Of a DNA stretch of 64,000 bases, positions 1 to 7,205 are shown in pieces. Numbering within the stretch: position 1 is the stretch's first letter; each line of letters opens with the position of its first letter. Origin of the DNA: Nitrososphaera sp. (GTDB lineage Archaea; Thermoproteota; Nitrososphaeria; Nitrososphaerales; Nitrososphaeraceae). The notes below the pieces were generated by a model. That model saw nothing but the letters and a program-made list of their open reading frames with translations. It was not told where the DNA came from and made no database searches. Location: the NCBI RefSeq assembly GCF_013388945.1, contig NZ_JACAEH010000007.1, positions 1 to 64,000 of the forward strand. The letters are read 5' to 3'. Position numbers and translations under genes: made by a program.

Positions 1-58
1 CGCCCAACCCGCCCACATCAGACTGCTTGCGCAGTCCTCATCGACTGATGGCTCTGAT
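1..58 (-). ncRNA. Possible 5' end of a structured RNA or leader, cut by window edge
   Basis: A TATA-like element (catataatta, 78-87) points leftwards and predicts transcription from about position 55-58. The RNA would contain a perfect 6-bp stem (21-26 with 31-36) capped by a GCAA tetraloop, plus an outer 5-bp pairing (16-20 with 46-50) around a 9-nt bulge. No reading frame or known RNA family could be recognised in the 58 bases available. It could equally be the leader of a gene lying left of the window. Confidence 0.25.
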
Positions 59-189
59 TCCTGTATTCTCTATCTATCATATAATTACAGGAGCACTTCG
101 GGGAGACGGGAGTGGGCTTCAATCAAAAATTCAACAATTCCTAACGCTTTAAACGTATTAATATCGACTTGGGGGCAGAGACTCCAGTT

Positions 190-263
190 GGGCCGGTCGT
201 CTAGTCCGGTAGGATACGGCATTGGCATTGCTGAGGTCGTGGGTTCAAATCCCACCCGGTCCA
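190..263 (+). tRNA. tRNA-Ala(GGC)
   Basis: A complete 74-nt cloverleaf can be drawn. The acceptor stem pairs GGGCCGG with CCGGTCC and includes the G3:U70 wobble pair that marks alanine tRNAs. The anticodon stem is CGGCA/TGCTG with loop TTGGCAT (anticodon GGC at 224-226). The T-arm is GTGGG-TTCAAAT-CCCAC and the discriminator base is A. The CCA end is not encoded. A T-run follows at 266-269 and a TATA-like stretch lies near 158-167. The 3' end overlaps the tail of the converging gene on the other strand. Confidence 0.95.
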
Positions 264-721
264 CCTTTTAACAAAATCTCCTCCCTTATCTCAAACGCTA
301 CTTTGCCGCGGTAGAATATCCTGTACGTCCTGTACGGTATCCCGTCGTTTACGCCCATCTTCGTTATCTTTCTGAACGTCTCCAGTCCTGCAGAAAATAT
401 GGCAGTTCCTATTCCCAACCTTTTGCGCCTTATCTTTTCGACAACTGCAGGCGGCAAATTCCTGCAGTAGACCTTGGAGCGTGCGCGGATGAGCGGCTCG
501 CCTGCGTCTGACGTGAGCACCACTTCCCTGCTTATGACGCCTTTTTCTTCCGACTGACTTGTCACATTTACGCGAATGGGCGAGCCTGTAAGGATGCTGA
601 GCACCTGCTCCACCGTGCCTGTCTCTGCAAGCAGGATTTTCTGCGCCATGCCAAGTTTAGCGCCCTTTCTCTCGAGCTCCTGAATCTTCAAAAGGGCGCT
701 TGCGCCAAAGTCCTCTCTCAC
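245..721 (-). CDS. Chorismate lyase-like (UbiC/DUF98 family) protein
   Basis: A 158-residue protein resembling the chorismate pyruvate-lyase/DUF98 fold. After a helical N-terminus it has a strand-rich core with the features SREVVLTSDAGEPLIRARS and RTYRIFYRGKVAFEIREEI, as in that family. Family members release an aromatic acid from chorismate in quinone synthesis; the exact substrate here is unknown. Its start overlaps the stop of the UbiA-like gene by four bases (718-721), so the two are probably translationally coupled. The stop codon and last six residues lie opposite the T-arm of tRNA-Ala, which is odd, and the true C-terminus may be less conserved. Confidence is good for the gene and moderate for the family. 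Confidence 0.7.
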   Translation of the reverse strand: MREDFGASALLKIQELERKGAKLGMAQKILLAETGTVEQVLSILTGSPIRVNVTSQSEEKGVISREVVLTSDAGEPLIRARSKVYCRNLPPAVVEKIRRKRLGIGTAIFSAGLETFRKITKMGVNDGIPYRTYRIFYRGKVAFEIREEILLKGGPGGI

Positions 722-1416
722 AAGAGCAGCCTCGCCACGACGAGGAGCGCCGAGAACGCTATTGTCGAGAGGCTGAGCACCTTCAGGCGCCTTTCAAGCC
801 TTGAAGCAAGCACAGGGTCATCACCGGACTTTTTCAGCTGCTTGTACGGCCTTGACATCCTTATTTCGGCAAGACTGGCAAGTCCTGCTGCTCCTGCTAC
901 CGCAAAGGGAAGCGGGCTCATTTCGCCTGTCTGTATCAGGTAGCCTGCCATGACTGGGAGCGCGCCCCAGGATACCACGAACCAAAAGTCGTTGTGGAAC
1001 CTGCCGCCCCAGATCTCAAAGTTGTAGGCAAGCAGGAAAAAGCCTTCCAGGATGGCGACAATTGCGAGCAGCGGGACGTAAAGCACGATGTAGTAGACGC
1101 CTATTGCGTAGGCTACTGCAAGCGACGAGGCCACGAGGGCAAGCATCTGGCGTTTCGTGAAATAGCTGCCCCACGGCTTGACCTTCCTTGAGCCTATGGT
1201 GTCGGCTGCGTGCGCGCCTATGCCAAGCGCAAGCGCGTATATCAGGGCAATGGCGCCTGCCCTGTCCCAGTGCACGTCTGCCGCAAGCATCGAGCCTGCG
1301 ACTCCAAAGGATATGCACATGCCGGTGTAGGGCAGAAACATCATGCCAACAAACGCGCGGAACCTGGGCGGGCCAAACGCCGGCACGAACCACTCGTTGA
1401 TTCTCGTGTTGCTCAC
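718..1416 (-). CDS. UbiA-like polytopic membrane prenyltransferase (probable)
   Basis: A 232-residue, very hydrophobic protein with about seven membrane helices. It probably belongs to the UbiA superfamily, which attaches isoprenoid chains to aromatic rings. The segment HAADTIGSRKVKPWGS follows a hydrophobic helix where UbiA proteins carry the first Asp-rich site, but the classical NDxxDxxxD motif is not clean. I chose the GTG at 1416 because it overlaps the upstream methyltransferase stop as GTGA; a longer frame to 1488 would run 75 bases into that gene. Its place between a UbiE-like methyltransferase and a UbiC-like lyase supports a role in quinone or prenyl-aromatic synthesis. The family assignment rests partly on this context. 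Confidence 0.6.
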   Translation of the reverse strand: MSNTRINEWFVPAFGPPRFRAFVGMMFLPYTGMCISFGVAGSMLAADVHWDRAGAIALIYALALGIGAHAADTIGSRKVKPWGSYFTKRQMLALVASSLAVAYAIGVYYIVLYVPLLAIVAILEGFFLLAYNFEIWGGRFHNDFWFVVSWGALPVMAGYLIQTGEMSPLPFAVAGAAGLASLAEIRMSRPYKQLKKSGDDPVLASRLERRLKVLSLSTIAFSALLVVARLLL

Positions 1417-2072
1417 TTTTTGTACCCCCACACGATTGCTGATGTCCCAAGCGTCTGGTAAACGACGCCGACGTCTTGAAAGCCGCACTCTATCATCGCC
1501 TCAGAGACGCTTCCGACCCAGCGCGACCGGCAGATGACGTCGTCAAGCTCGTCAAAGACCGGCCTCCACTGCCTGGAAAAGGCGCCTGCGATGTGCAGGA
1601 TGTCAAAGTAAGCGTTCCACAGGCTTCGCATCGCGCCTTTCGGGCAGGCAAAGTCGTGGAATATTGCGACGCCGCCGGGCAAAAGCACGCGCCAAGCTTC
1701 GTTCACTACAAGCCCCGCGTCGACGTACTTGGCTAGGTACGACGAAACGACGGCGTCAAAAGTTTCATTCCTGAAAGGCAGGACTTCTGCAGTCCCCTGG
1801 CACGCCGCCTTTGCCGGCGAGCGCGCAAGGTACCCGAACGCCAGGTCGATGCCGGTCACCGACGCGCCGGTCGCCGATATCATGGACGAGAGGATGCCGG
1901 TCCCGGACGCAAGGTCAAGCACGCTTTCCCGCCTGCCTGCAATCTCGACGATCCTGCGCTTCCACGCCCTGTCGCGGCCAAAAGTAGCCACAAGCGACAC
2001 CCTGTCGTAGCTGCGGGCATTTTCCGGGGTGAAGAACCGCCTTGCGCTTGCGTGGCCCTCGTGCACAAGCAC
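1413..2072 (-). CDS. UbiE/MenG-like SAM-dependent methyltransferase
   Basis: A 219-residue class I methyltransferase. The SAM-binding motif I reads VLDLASGTG, followed by an acidic strand end (VTGIDLAFG) and the DAVVSSYLAKY and RVLLPGGVAIF segments typical of UbiE/COQ5-type C-methyltransferases. The GTG start at 2072 lies about 27 bases from a TATA-like element (ctcttaatagc, minus strand, near 2098), consistent with a leaderless message. It is first in a three-gene set whose stop and start codons overlap by four bases at both junctions. The likely role, by inference, is methylation of a quinone-type ring precursor in the cytoplasm or at the membrane face. Confidence 0.8.
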   Translation of the reverse strand: MLVHEGHASARRFFTPENARSYDRVSLVATFGRDRAWKRRIVEIAGRRESVLDLASGTGILSSMISATGASVTGIDLAFGYLARSPAKAACQGTAEVLPFRNETFDAVVSSYLAKYVDAGLVVNEAWRVLLPGGVAIFHDFACPKGAMRSLWNAYFDILHIAGAFSRQWRPVFDELDDVICRSRWVGSVSEAMIECGFQDVGVVYQTLGTSAIVWGYKK

Positions 2073-2153
2073 GTCCTATTTACGTGCAACTTGCTATTAA
2101 GAGCCGCACCGGCGACGACAAGTAATTAACGCCGTTTTTGCCACTGGTACCAG

Positions 2154-2855
2154 GTGTACTTTGTAAACTGGCAGCGGCAGGTGTCTTTCGAAGAGCGCGC
2201 GGGCCAGAGGGTGGTGGTCAAGCGCACCAAGCCCACGACTGCATTTCACGAGTACATCCTGCTCTCGACTTATACGATGATTTCATTGCTCATGGGCCAC
2301 CCTTCGGCGCCGCCTCCTGCCGACAGCATTGCGAAAAACGAGGGAAAAGAGACGAGGGCGTCGCTTGCCCGGCTTGGGATACCCACGCCCCGGCTCGTGT
2401 CCATGTCAGAGGGCGAGCTTGTGGAGGAATTCATTGAAGGGGGCGACCTGTACAGGGCGCTTGCCTCCGGAGCCCAGCACGCACTTGCGTTTCAGGCCGG
2501 CGCGCTCACCGGCAGGCTGCACGGTGCAGGCTATGTGTTTACAGACAACAAGGCGCAGAACTACCTTGTAAGCGGCGAGTCGCTCCTGCGAACCGACCTT
2601 GGTTTTCTGCAAAAGAGCGATTCGGTCTATGCAAGGAGCATGGACGTCGGCTCGTTCCTTGCAAGCGTTATAGACCTGCCCGGCTATCGCGACGTCGAGC
2701 AGGCGTTCTACGAGGGCTACCGGCGAGAGGCAGGCCACAACTTTCCGTACCTGTCAATCGTTATTCGCAACATACTCTCTGCGGGATTTGCATCAGATAC
2801 AAGGATGGCGCTAAAGAACATGATGGGCGACACAGGCAGGCTGATAGCGTTCTAG
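2154..2855 (+). CDS. Bud32/RIO-like protein kinase-fold protein
   Basis: A 233-residue small kinase-fold protein. The N-terminal lobe has a VVVKR lysine strand and a conserved Glu region. The catalytic loop reads TDNKAQNYLV (Asp and Asn in the expected D-x4-N spacing, though the usual His/Arg before Asp is replaced by Thr), and the metal-binding motif is DLG in place of DFG. Such compact archaeal kinases include Bud32 of the KEOPS complex and the lipopolysaccharide-kinase-like group. The true Bud32 normally has a stronger HGD motif, so this is probably a paralogue. The GTG start sits about 28 bases after a TATA-like aattaac element. It converges on the next gene with a four-base overlap. Confidence 0.65.
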   Translation: MYFVNWQRQVSFEERAGQRVVVKRTKPTTAFHEYILLSTYTMISLLMGHPSAPPPADSIAKNEGKETRASLARLGIPTPRLVSMSEGELVEEFIEGGDLYRALASGAQHALAFQAGALTGRLHGAGYVFTDNKAQNYLVSGESLLRTDLGFLQKSDSVYARSMDVGSFLASVIDLPGYRDVEQAFYEGYRREAGHNFPYLSIVIRNILSAGFASDTRMALKNMMGDTGRLIAF

Positions 2856-3247
2856 ATGGGCGGAAGCTCTGTCTTTTTGTCAAAGCCGCCAGAGCCGAAC
2901 TTGCAGTAAAAGCACTGGTCTGACTGCATGTAAGTCAACTGCTGTATGACGATTGCGCCAAGCTTTAGCGCGACTTTGGTCATGAACCGGTACTTGAACG
3001 GCATCGACGGGATCACCTCGTCAAAGTAGACCCTGTAGTGGTCGGGGCAGAATTTCAGGGTTATCTGGGCCTTCTGGCGCTGGTCAGGGGGCAGGTCCCT
3101 GTTGGCGTCGCTGAGGTTCTGGGCGACTTTCATCTGCTCTCGGATGTACTCGTGCTTTGGGCAGGGGCAGTCCTTTCCACCCGGGTGCTTGTAGGCAGGT
3201 ATGTTCTTCCAGTCGAAATCCGGGTAGTTCCGCTCAAAATCGTCCAT
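2852..3247 (-). CDS. Conserved-looking hypothetical protein with Cys clusters
   Basis: A 131-residue protein of unknown function. It has a CPCPKHE segment near residue 27, a central CPDH and a C-terminal CFYCKFG, which together could bind zinc or an iron-sulfur cluster. The rest is charged and aromatic (NYPDFDW, DHYRVYFDEV), with no signal peptide and no membrane helix. It converges with the kinase-like gene, sharing four bases at the stops. I recognise no named family. Confidence 0.6.
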   Translation of the reverse strand: MDDFERNYPDFDWKNIPAYKHPGGKDCPCPKHEYIREQMKVAQNLSDANRDLPPDQRQKAQITLKFCPDHYRVYFDEVIPSMPFKYRFMTKVALKLGAIVIQQLTYMQSDQCFYCKFGSGGFDKKTELPPI

Positions 3248-3319
3248 CGCGTCGGTGCAGCTACAACCTCATGCAATATAAAGATGTATGAAACAAGGTT
3301 ACAGGTTGGAAATAACAAA

Positions 3320-3348
3320 AAATATATTTTCGGGTTCGTTAGAACCCG
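3320..3348 (+). promoter_or_regulatory. TATA element plus perfect inverted repeat upstream of coiled-coil gene
   Basis: A TATA-like aatatatttt is followed directly by CGGGTTC-GTTA-GAACCCG (3331-3348), a perfect 7-bp inverted repeat with a 4-base spacer. Transcription would start near 3352, just downstream of the palindrome, leaving a leader of roughly 40 nt. The palindrome is therefore placed like a repressor operator between TATA and start site. The binding protein is unknown. Confidence 0.45.
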
Positions 3349-3371
3349 TAAGTGACGCAGTTCACCCGCTA

Positions 3372-3398
3372 ATGGTGATGGTGCAATCTCTACATTGA
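3372..3398 (+). other. Possible mini-uORF whose stop overlaps the next start codon
   Basis: In the predicted leader of the coiled-coil gene, ATG at 3372 opens an eight-codon frame (MVMVQSLH). Its TGA stop at 3396-3398 overlaps the downstream TTG start as TTGA. The arrangement resembles translational coupling. No experimental support is visible, and so short a frame can arise by chance. Confidence 0.25.
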
Positions 3399-4339
3399 GC
3401 ACAACAAACAACAACATTTCAGTATCGAGTTCCGAGGACCCCAACCTGAAGACTCTACTCGAGTTCAAAAAGGGCGTCCAGGAAGAGCAGAAGGCCGGCG
3501 ACAAAAAGATCGAAGAAATAAACAGCAAGCTTGAGGCAGTCAAGAAGCAGATAGACGAGGAGAGGATGCAGCTGGACGAGCTGCGCGCCAAGCTGAAGAA
3601 GGTGAACGAGGAAAAGGATGCCGATTATCCCAGGTTTGTCGAGATGCGCAACAGCCTGATGGAGGCCAAGAACCAGATGAAGTCCCTGGACGACAAGGTC
3701 GGCGCAAGGTCAAGGAAGGAGCGCAGCGAGATGCACGGTCTGCAGAAGGCGCTTGAGCAGATAGAGCGCGACATACAGACAAAGAAGCTTTCAAAGGACG
3801 AGGAGCGCAAGCTCGTCGCCCGCTCAAAGGAGATAGCCACCAAGCTTCACACGCTCAAGCTTGCACAAAAGAAGGAAGGCAAGTACCGCGAGATGTCAAC
3901 GCAGTACGACGAGCTGAAGAGCAGGGTGAACAAGATCTTCAAGCAGAAAGAGGAGTTTGGCAACAAGATAGGCAAGCTCAAGGCAAGCATCGAGGCCCTT
4001 GTCAACACGCGTGAAAGCCTCTACGAGGAGCGCAGGCAGGCGATACACCAGGTGAGGGAAGCCGGAGCCAAGCTCGAGATGGTCGAGACCCAGCTGAACG
4101 CGATTGCATTCAAGAAATCACGCATGGCTAACGCCGAGGTCAGGCACAAGAAGCAGAAGGAGATGGAGGAGCGCCGCGTCGCAAGGCAGGAGGCGATGCA
4201 GGAGCGCCAAAAGCGCGACAAGGAGTACCAGGAGCGCTGGAACGAGCTTAAAGAAGCAGCGCTGAAAAAGATGTCTTCTGGCGAGAAACTGACCTTTGAC
4301 GAGATGAAGCTCATCTTCGGCGAGGCAGGACAAGAGTAA
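3395..4339 (+). CDS. Long coiled-coil protein (COG1340-like)
   Basis: A 314-residue protein that is almost entirely heptad-rich and charged, with extended Lys/Glu/Arg-rich helices from about residue 25 to 300 and no membrane segment. It resembles the archaeal coiled-coil family COG1340, found widely in thaumarchaea and euryarchaea and of unknown function. A short helical C-terminal motif (SGEKLTFDEMKLIFGE) may form a separate docking element. The start is TTG at 3395, preceded by a GGTGAT sequence and a structured leader, so unlike most neighbours it appears to be translated from a leadered message. A structural role is possible but cannot be read from the sequence. Confidence 0.8.
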   Translation: MSTTNNNISVSSSEDPNLKTLLEFKKGVQEEQKAGDKKIEEINSKLEAVKKQIDEERMQLDELRAKLKKVNEEKDADYPRFVEMRNSLMEAKNQMKSLDDKVGARSRKERSEMHGLQKALEQIERDIQTKKLSKDEERKLVARSKEIATKLHTLKLAQKKEGKYREMSTQYDELKSRVNKIFKQKEEFGNKIGKLKASIEALVNTRESLYEERRQAIHQVREAGAKLEMVETQLNAIAFKKSRMANAEVRHKKQKEMEERRVARQEAMQERQKRDKEYQERWNELKEAALKKMSSGEKLTFDEMKLIFGEAGQE

Positions 4340-4374
4340 ACGTTTTTGTGACCCGCAGGACAACGCTTTTGCGG

Positions 4375-4638
4375 ATGTCAGAGGACAAGCTAGAGTACAC
4401 CGGCAAGGTATACCTTTACAGCAGCGGCATGCCGGAGGATTTGATAACACTTTCAAAAGAGAAACTGATGGAGCGGGGCGTGAGCGAAAGCGACATCGTC
4501 GTGCTCCTAGACCCTGTCGGAGTGCCCGAGGGGAGCATAATGGCGACCATCTGGCCACACTACCTCTCTGTAGCCAGGGTCAAGAGGGTGCGGGAAGGCT
4601 CCATCTACGCGCCCCAGCTGTTCAACATCCAGTTTTAA
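4375..4638 (+). CDS. Small hypothetical protein
   Basis: An 87-residue soluble protein beginning MSEDKLEYTGKVYLYSSG, with a central hydrophobic strand (DIVVLLDPVGVPEG) and an aromatic C-terminal part. The frame is open from GTG 4348, but the ATG at 4375 gives a more natural N-terminus. It follows the coiled-coil gene by 36 bases on the same strand and may share its transcript. I recognise no family. Confidence 0.6.
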   Translation: MSEDKLEYTGKVYLYSSGMPEDLITLSKEKLMERGVSESDIVVLLDPVGVPEGSIMATIWPHYLSVARVKRVREGSIYAPQLFNIQF

Positions 4639-4677
4639 AGCAAAGCATAAATCGTGTTTCTGGTCTCCTGCTTGCGG

Positions 4678-4854
4678 ATGCTGACCTTTTTTTGCAAGCG
4701 GGACAAGCACGGCGACTGCCCCGGTGAGTGGCCGGTGGGCGAGGCGTGCGGGCCTGACCACGACTGCTCGTTTGACATGAAGATGGTCCGGTGCGCTTGC
4801 GAGTGCCACGAAAAAAAGGGAAAAAAGGCCGGCTCTAGGCCGAAAAAGCCCTGA
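4678..4854 (+). CDS. Small Cys-rich protein
   Basis: A 58-residue protein starting MLTFFCKRDKHGDCPGEW. It has about seven Cys and several His (CKRDKHGDC, ACGPDHDC, CACECH) followed by a Lys-rich tail. The pattern suggests a compact zinc- or metal-binding domain. ATG 4678 is preferred over the upstream frame opening at 4654. Its last 20 bases overlap the end of the converging dps gene. It is probably a lineage-specific micro-protein of unknown function. Confidence 0.6.
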   Translation: MLTFFCKRDKHGDCPGEWPVGEACGPDHDCSFDMKMVRCACECHEKKGKKAGSRPKKP

Positions 4855-5308
4855 GCATCCAGGCCATCTTTTCGTGCTTTTCCATGAGCCCAATCAGAAA
4901 GTCGTTGGTGCCCATGTCGTTGTGCTTTTCAGCCTCGTCTGCGGCAGCGCGGAGCGTCCTGATGACTGCCTCGTGGTCGGCAAGCAGGTTTGCAAGCATC
5001 ACCTGCGCTGACGGGTAGTCACCGGGGCTCTCCTTTAAGCGCGCAGTCTTGACAAACTCGGCAAGGGTTGCCACCGACTTGTCGCCAAGTGCCCTCGTGC
5101 GCTCGGCAATCTCGTCGATGCTTGCGTCAAGCTCCTCGTACTGGGCCTGGAAGAACTTGTGCAGGTCGTTGAACTGGGGACCGGTGACGTTCCAGTGGTA
5201 ATTGCGCGTCTTTGTGTAAAGCACGTACTCGTCGGCAAGCAATGCGTTCAGTATCTGGACCACGCTTTTCCTGTCGCTTTCCTGTATTCCGATATTGGCT
5301 TTTTCCAT
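4835..5308 (-). CDS. dps: Dps-family ferritin-like DNA-protection protein
   Basis: A 157-residue four-helix protein of normal Dps length. The Dps ferroxidase signature is seen in YHWNVTGPQFNDLHKFF followed by EELDASIDEIAER (His, His, Asp and Glu ligands shared between subunits). Dps proteins form 12-mers that oxidise iron with hydrogen peroxide and protect DNA. The gene is divergent from a Fur/PerR-type regulator. A perfect inverted repeat (5321-5335) overlaps its TATA region, which strongly suggests peroxide- or iron-dependent control. ATG 5308 is about 28 bases from the TATA-like ttaaataa, fitting a leaderless message. Confidence 0.92.
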   Translation of the reverse strand: MEKANIGIQESDRKSVVQILNALLADEYVLYTKTRNYHWNVTGPQFNDLHKFFQAQYEELDASIDEIAERTRALGDKSVATLAEFVKTARLKESPGDYPSAQVMLANLLADHEAVIRTLRAAADEAEKHNDMGTNDFLIGLMEKHEKMAWMLRAFSA

Positions 5309-5320
5309 TGCAGTTATTAT

Positions 5321-5335
5321 TAAGAACTATTCTTA
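5321..5335. promoter_or_regulatory. PerR/Fur-like operator between dps and perR
   Basis: TAAGAA-CTA-TTCTTA is a perfect 6-3-6 inverted repeat, close in length and AT character to Fur-family boxes. It overlaps the dps TATA element (ttaaataa on the minus strand, about 5333-5340) and lies 13 bases upstream of the dps start. Binding there would block TBP or initiation. Binding by the adjacent Fur-family protein is an inference. Confidence 0.65.
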
Positions 5336-5397
5336 TTTAAGGATTGTTATCTAAAGAGTATTGTAACTAATAAATAGCAGTCGTTCCAAGTTTATGC

Positions 5398-5820
5398 GTG
5401 CATCAGACAGAGTCTGTGATAGACTCGCTTCGAAAGGAAGGATTCAGGATTACCCCTCAGCGGGTCGCCATTGTAAACCACATTTTAAACACCGAGTCTC
5501 ACCCTTCTGCGGAGGAACTGCATGCCGCCGTCAGAAAAAAGCACCCTATGGTGAGCCTTGCAACCGTGTACAAGACGCTGGAGCTTTTGAAGAAAAAGGG
5601 GATGGTGCGCGAGCTGGACTTTCCGACGGGCGCAAGGTACGACTCTAACCTGGAAAAGCACGTCAACCTTGTCTGCGTAAAATGCGGCAGGATAGATGAC
5701 ATGGACGAGTCTACGCTTGGAGATCTCGAGTCGAGGGTCGCAAAGAAGGCCCGGTACAGCATCCTTGGGGGAAGGTTCGAGCTTTACGGATACTGCAGCC
5801 AGTGCCAGGGCAAGAAGTAA
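5398..5820 (+). CDS. perR: Fur/PerR-family metal-dependent repressor
   Basis: A 140-residue Fur-superfamily regulator of normal length. The winged-helix DNA-binding domain spans residues 1-85 (RITPQRVAIVNHIL, SLATVYKTLELLKKKGMV). The dimerisation/metal domain carries the structural zinc site as two CxxC pairs (CVKCG and CSQCQ). The Asp/His region DSNLEKHVNLVC resembles PerR regulatory-metal ligands, so PerR (peroxide sensing) is more likely than Fur, though sequence alone is not decisive. Divergence from dps fits a peroxide-response pair. The start is GTG 5398, about 26 bases after an aataaata element. Confidence 0.85.
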   Translation: MHQTESVIDSLRKEGFRITPQRVAIVNHILNTESHPSAEELHAAVRKKHPMVSLATVYKTLELLKKKGMVRELDFPTGARYDSNLEKHVNLVCVKCGRIDDMDESTLGDLESRVAKKARYSILGGRFELYGYCSQCQGKK

Positions 5821-5859
5821 CCTTTAATTGCTCTGCGCAAGCCAGATGGGCTGTCCGCA

Positions 5860-7005
5860 ATGGCAGACTTTTTCAGCTTCTTCCTCCAGCTCGGGGGCCT
5901 TGGCGAGGGTGACTTTGACGCTTCAAACCCTCTCATGTACGTCTACATCATCTCGCTTGCCACGATACCGTTCTTCATGCTGTACGGCCAGAGGATGCAG
6001 GGCAAGGTGGTCCTTGGCGAGATATCAAAGTCGCTTGTAAAGCTGAAAGGCATGCGGGACATGGCACGTCTTGACACAATCGAATACGTAAAAACCACAC
6101 TGCCGCAGTCACCCGATCCTGCTGCCAAGATAGACAAGTTCCTGGAATATTTCACTATAATGCCAGTCGACATCGACCCGACCGGCCTTGTGCGCAAGGT
6201 GGAGCACGTCGTGCGCACCAAGGACGAGCGCATGCGCCAGGAAGTGCGCAAGATATGCCCTGGCGTCAGCGACTATGAGGCGTCGAAAATAGAGAACATA
6301 CTCGAGGCTGCGTCTGCACTCAACATGATCTACAAAGTCGTCAGGCACTTTTACCTGATGGGCAAGCGCACGACAAGCGTGTACGTGCTTGTGCAGCTCC
6401 AGATGGTGATGCCCCTTCTTCTCGAGGAGGCGGAGGCCCTCAAAAAGGCGATAGGCACTTTCCAGAAGGGCCAGCCGATTGGCGACGGCATAGGGCCTAT
6501 GGTGGTCGGAAAAATGATGCTTGGCAAGGAAAAAAAGTACGCCGCCAAAGAGACCGTGTACTCTGAAAGCGAGTACAAGGGCCGGAAACTATACCTGCTA
6601 AAGGCAGAAGGTCCTGCAGGCACGGTGGGCAGGCCCGGCGAGGCCATACAAAGACTGGCAGGCGACCTTGCAATAAAGTTCGACGCGGTGATAATGATAG
6701 ACGCCGCGCTAAAGCTGGAAGGCGAGCGCACCGGCGACGTGGCAGAGGGCATCGGCGCGGCGATAGGTGGCATCGGGGTAGAAAAGTACCAGATAGAGGA
6801 GGTCGCAACGCAATACAACATACCTGTCTATGCCGTCATTGTCAAGCAGTCGGTCCTTGACGCGATAACCGTCATGCGAAAAGAGATTGCAGACTCGTTT
6901 GACAGGGTGACAGACACGGTGCATGCAGTGATAGAGGACAAGACTGTTGAAGGGCAGTCAGTTTTGATAATCGGCGTCAGCAACACGATGGGGGTGGCCC
7001 AGTGA
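5860..7005 (+). CDS. DUF1512 archaeal membrane-associated protein
   Basis: A 381-residue protein matching the archaeal DUF1512 family in length and layout. There is one N-terminal membrane segment (residues about 25-42, MYVYIISLATIPFFMLYG), then a long cytoplasmic part with helices and a Gly-rich Rossmann-like C-terminal region (GEGIGAAIGGIGVEKYQIEE). Its function is unknown; it is conserved across many archaea. It starts 39 bases after perR and may be read from that transcript or its own promoter. The next gene overlaps its stop by four bases, so the pair is coupled. Confidence 0.8.
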   Translation: MADFFSFFLQLGGLGEGDFDASNPLMYVYIISLATIPFFMLYGQRMQGKVVLGEISKSLVKLKGMRDMARLDTIEYVKTTLPQSPDPAAKIDKFLEYFTIMPVDIDPTGLVRKVEHVVRTKDERMRQEVRKICPGVSDYEASKIENILEAASALNMIYKVVRHFYLMGKRTTSVYVLVQLQMVMPLLLEEAEALKKAIGTFQKGQPIGDGIGPMVVGKMMLGKEKKYAAKETVYSESEYKGRKLYLLKAEGPAGTVGRPGEAIQRLAGDLAIKFDAVIMIDAALKLEGERTGDVAEGIGAAIGGIGVEKYQIEEVATQYNIPVYAVIVKQSVLDAITVMRKEIADSFDRVTDTVHAVIEDKTVEGQSVLIIGVSNTMGVAQ

Positions 7006-7205
7006 TGTTCTGGAGCCAAAAGCCCGAGCCCAAGCCGACGATATACACAGAGGAAACCTGCAATTCCTGCGGCGAGCGCGCGCGGCGTCCGTCTGAGGCA
7101 GGCGACAACGTATACGAGCAGGGCAGGACCTGCACCAAGTGCGGCTCGTCTACCGTGGTGACTGCGGTGTACGGCGAGTACCCGCCGGAAAAACCTAAAG
7201 CGTGA
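7002..7205 (+). CDS. Small zinc-ribbon protein
   Basis: A 67-residue protein with two CxxC pairs (CNSCGERARR and CTKCGSST), the classic zinc-ribbon layout. It is coupled to the DUF1512 gene through a GTGA overlap (start GTG 7002; ATG 7005 is an alternative). A partner role with the DUF1512 protein is plausible from the coupling. Its end overlaps the converging methionine aminopeptidase gene by 11 bases. Confidence 0.75.
   Translation: MMFWSQKPEPKPTIYTEETCNSCGERARRPSEAGDNVYEQGRTCTKCGSSTVVTAVYGEYPPEKPKA

Noticed and set aside
1417-1488. Longer start for the UbiA-like gene at 1488
   Set aside because: It would overlap the methyltransferase by 75 bases, while GTG 1416 gives a four-base coupled junction and a clean membrane-protein start.
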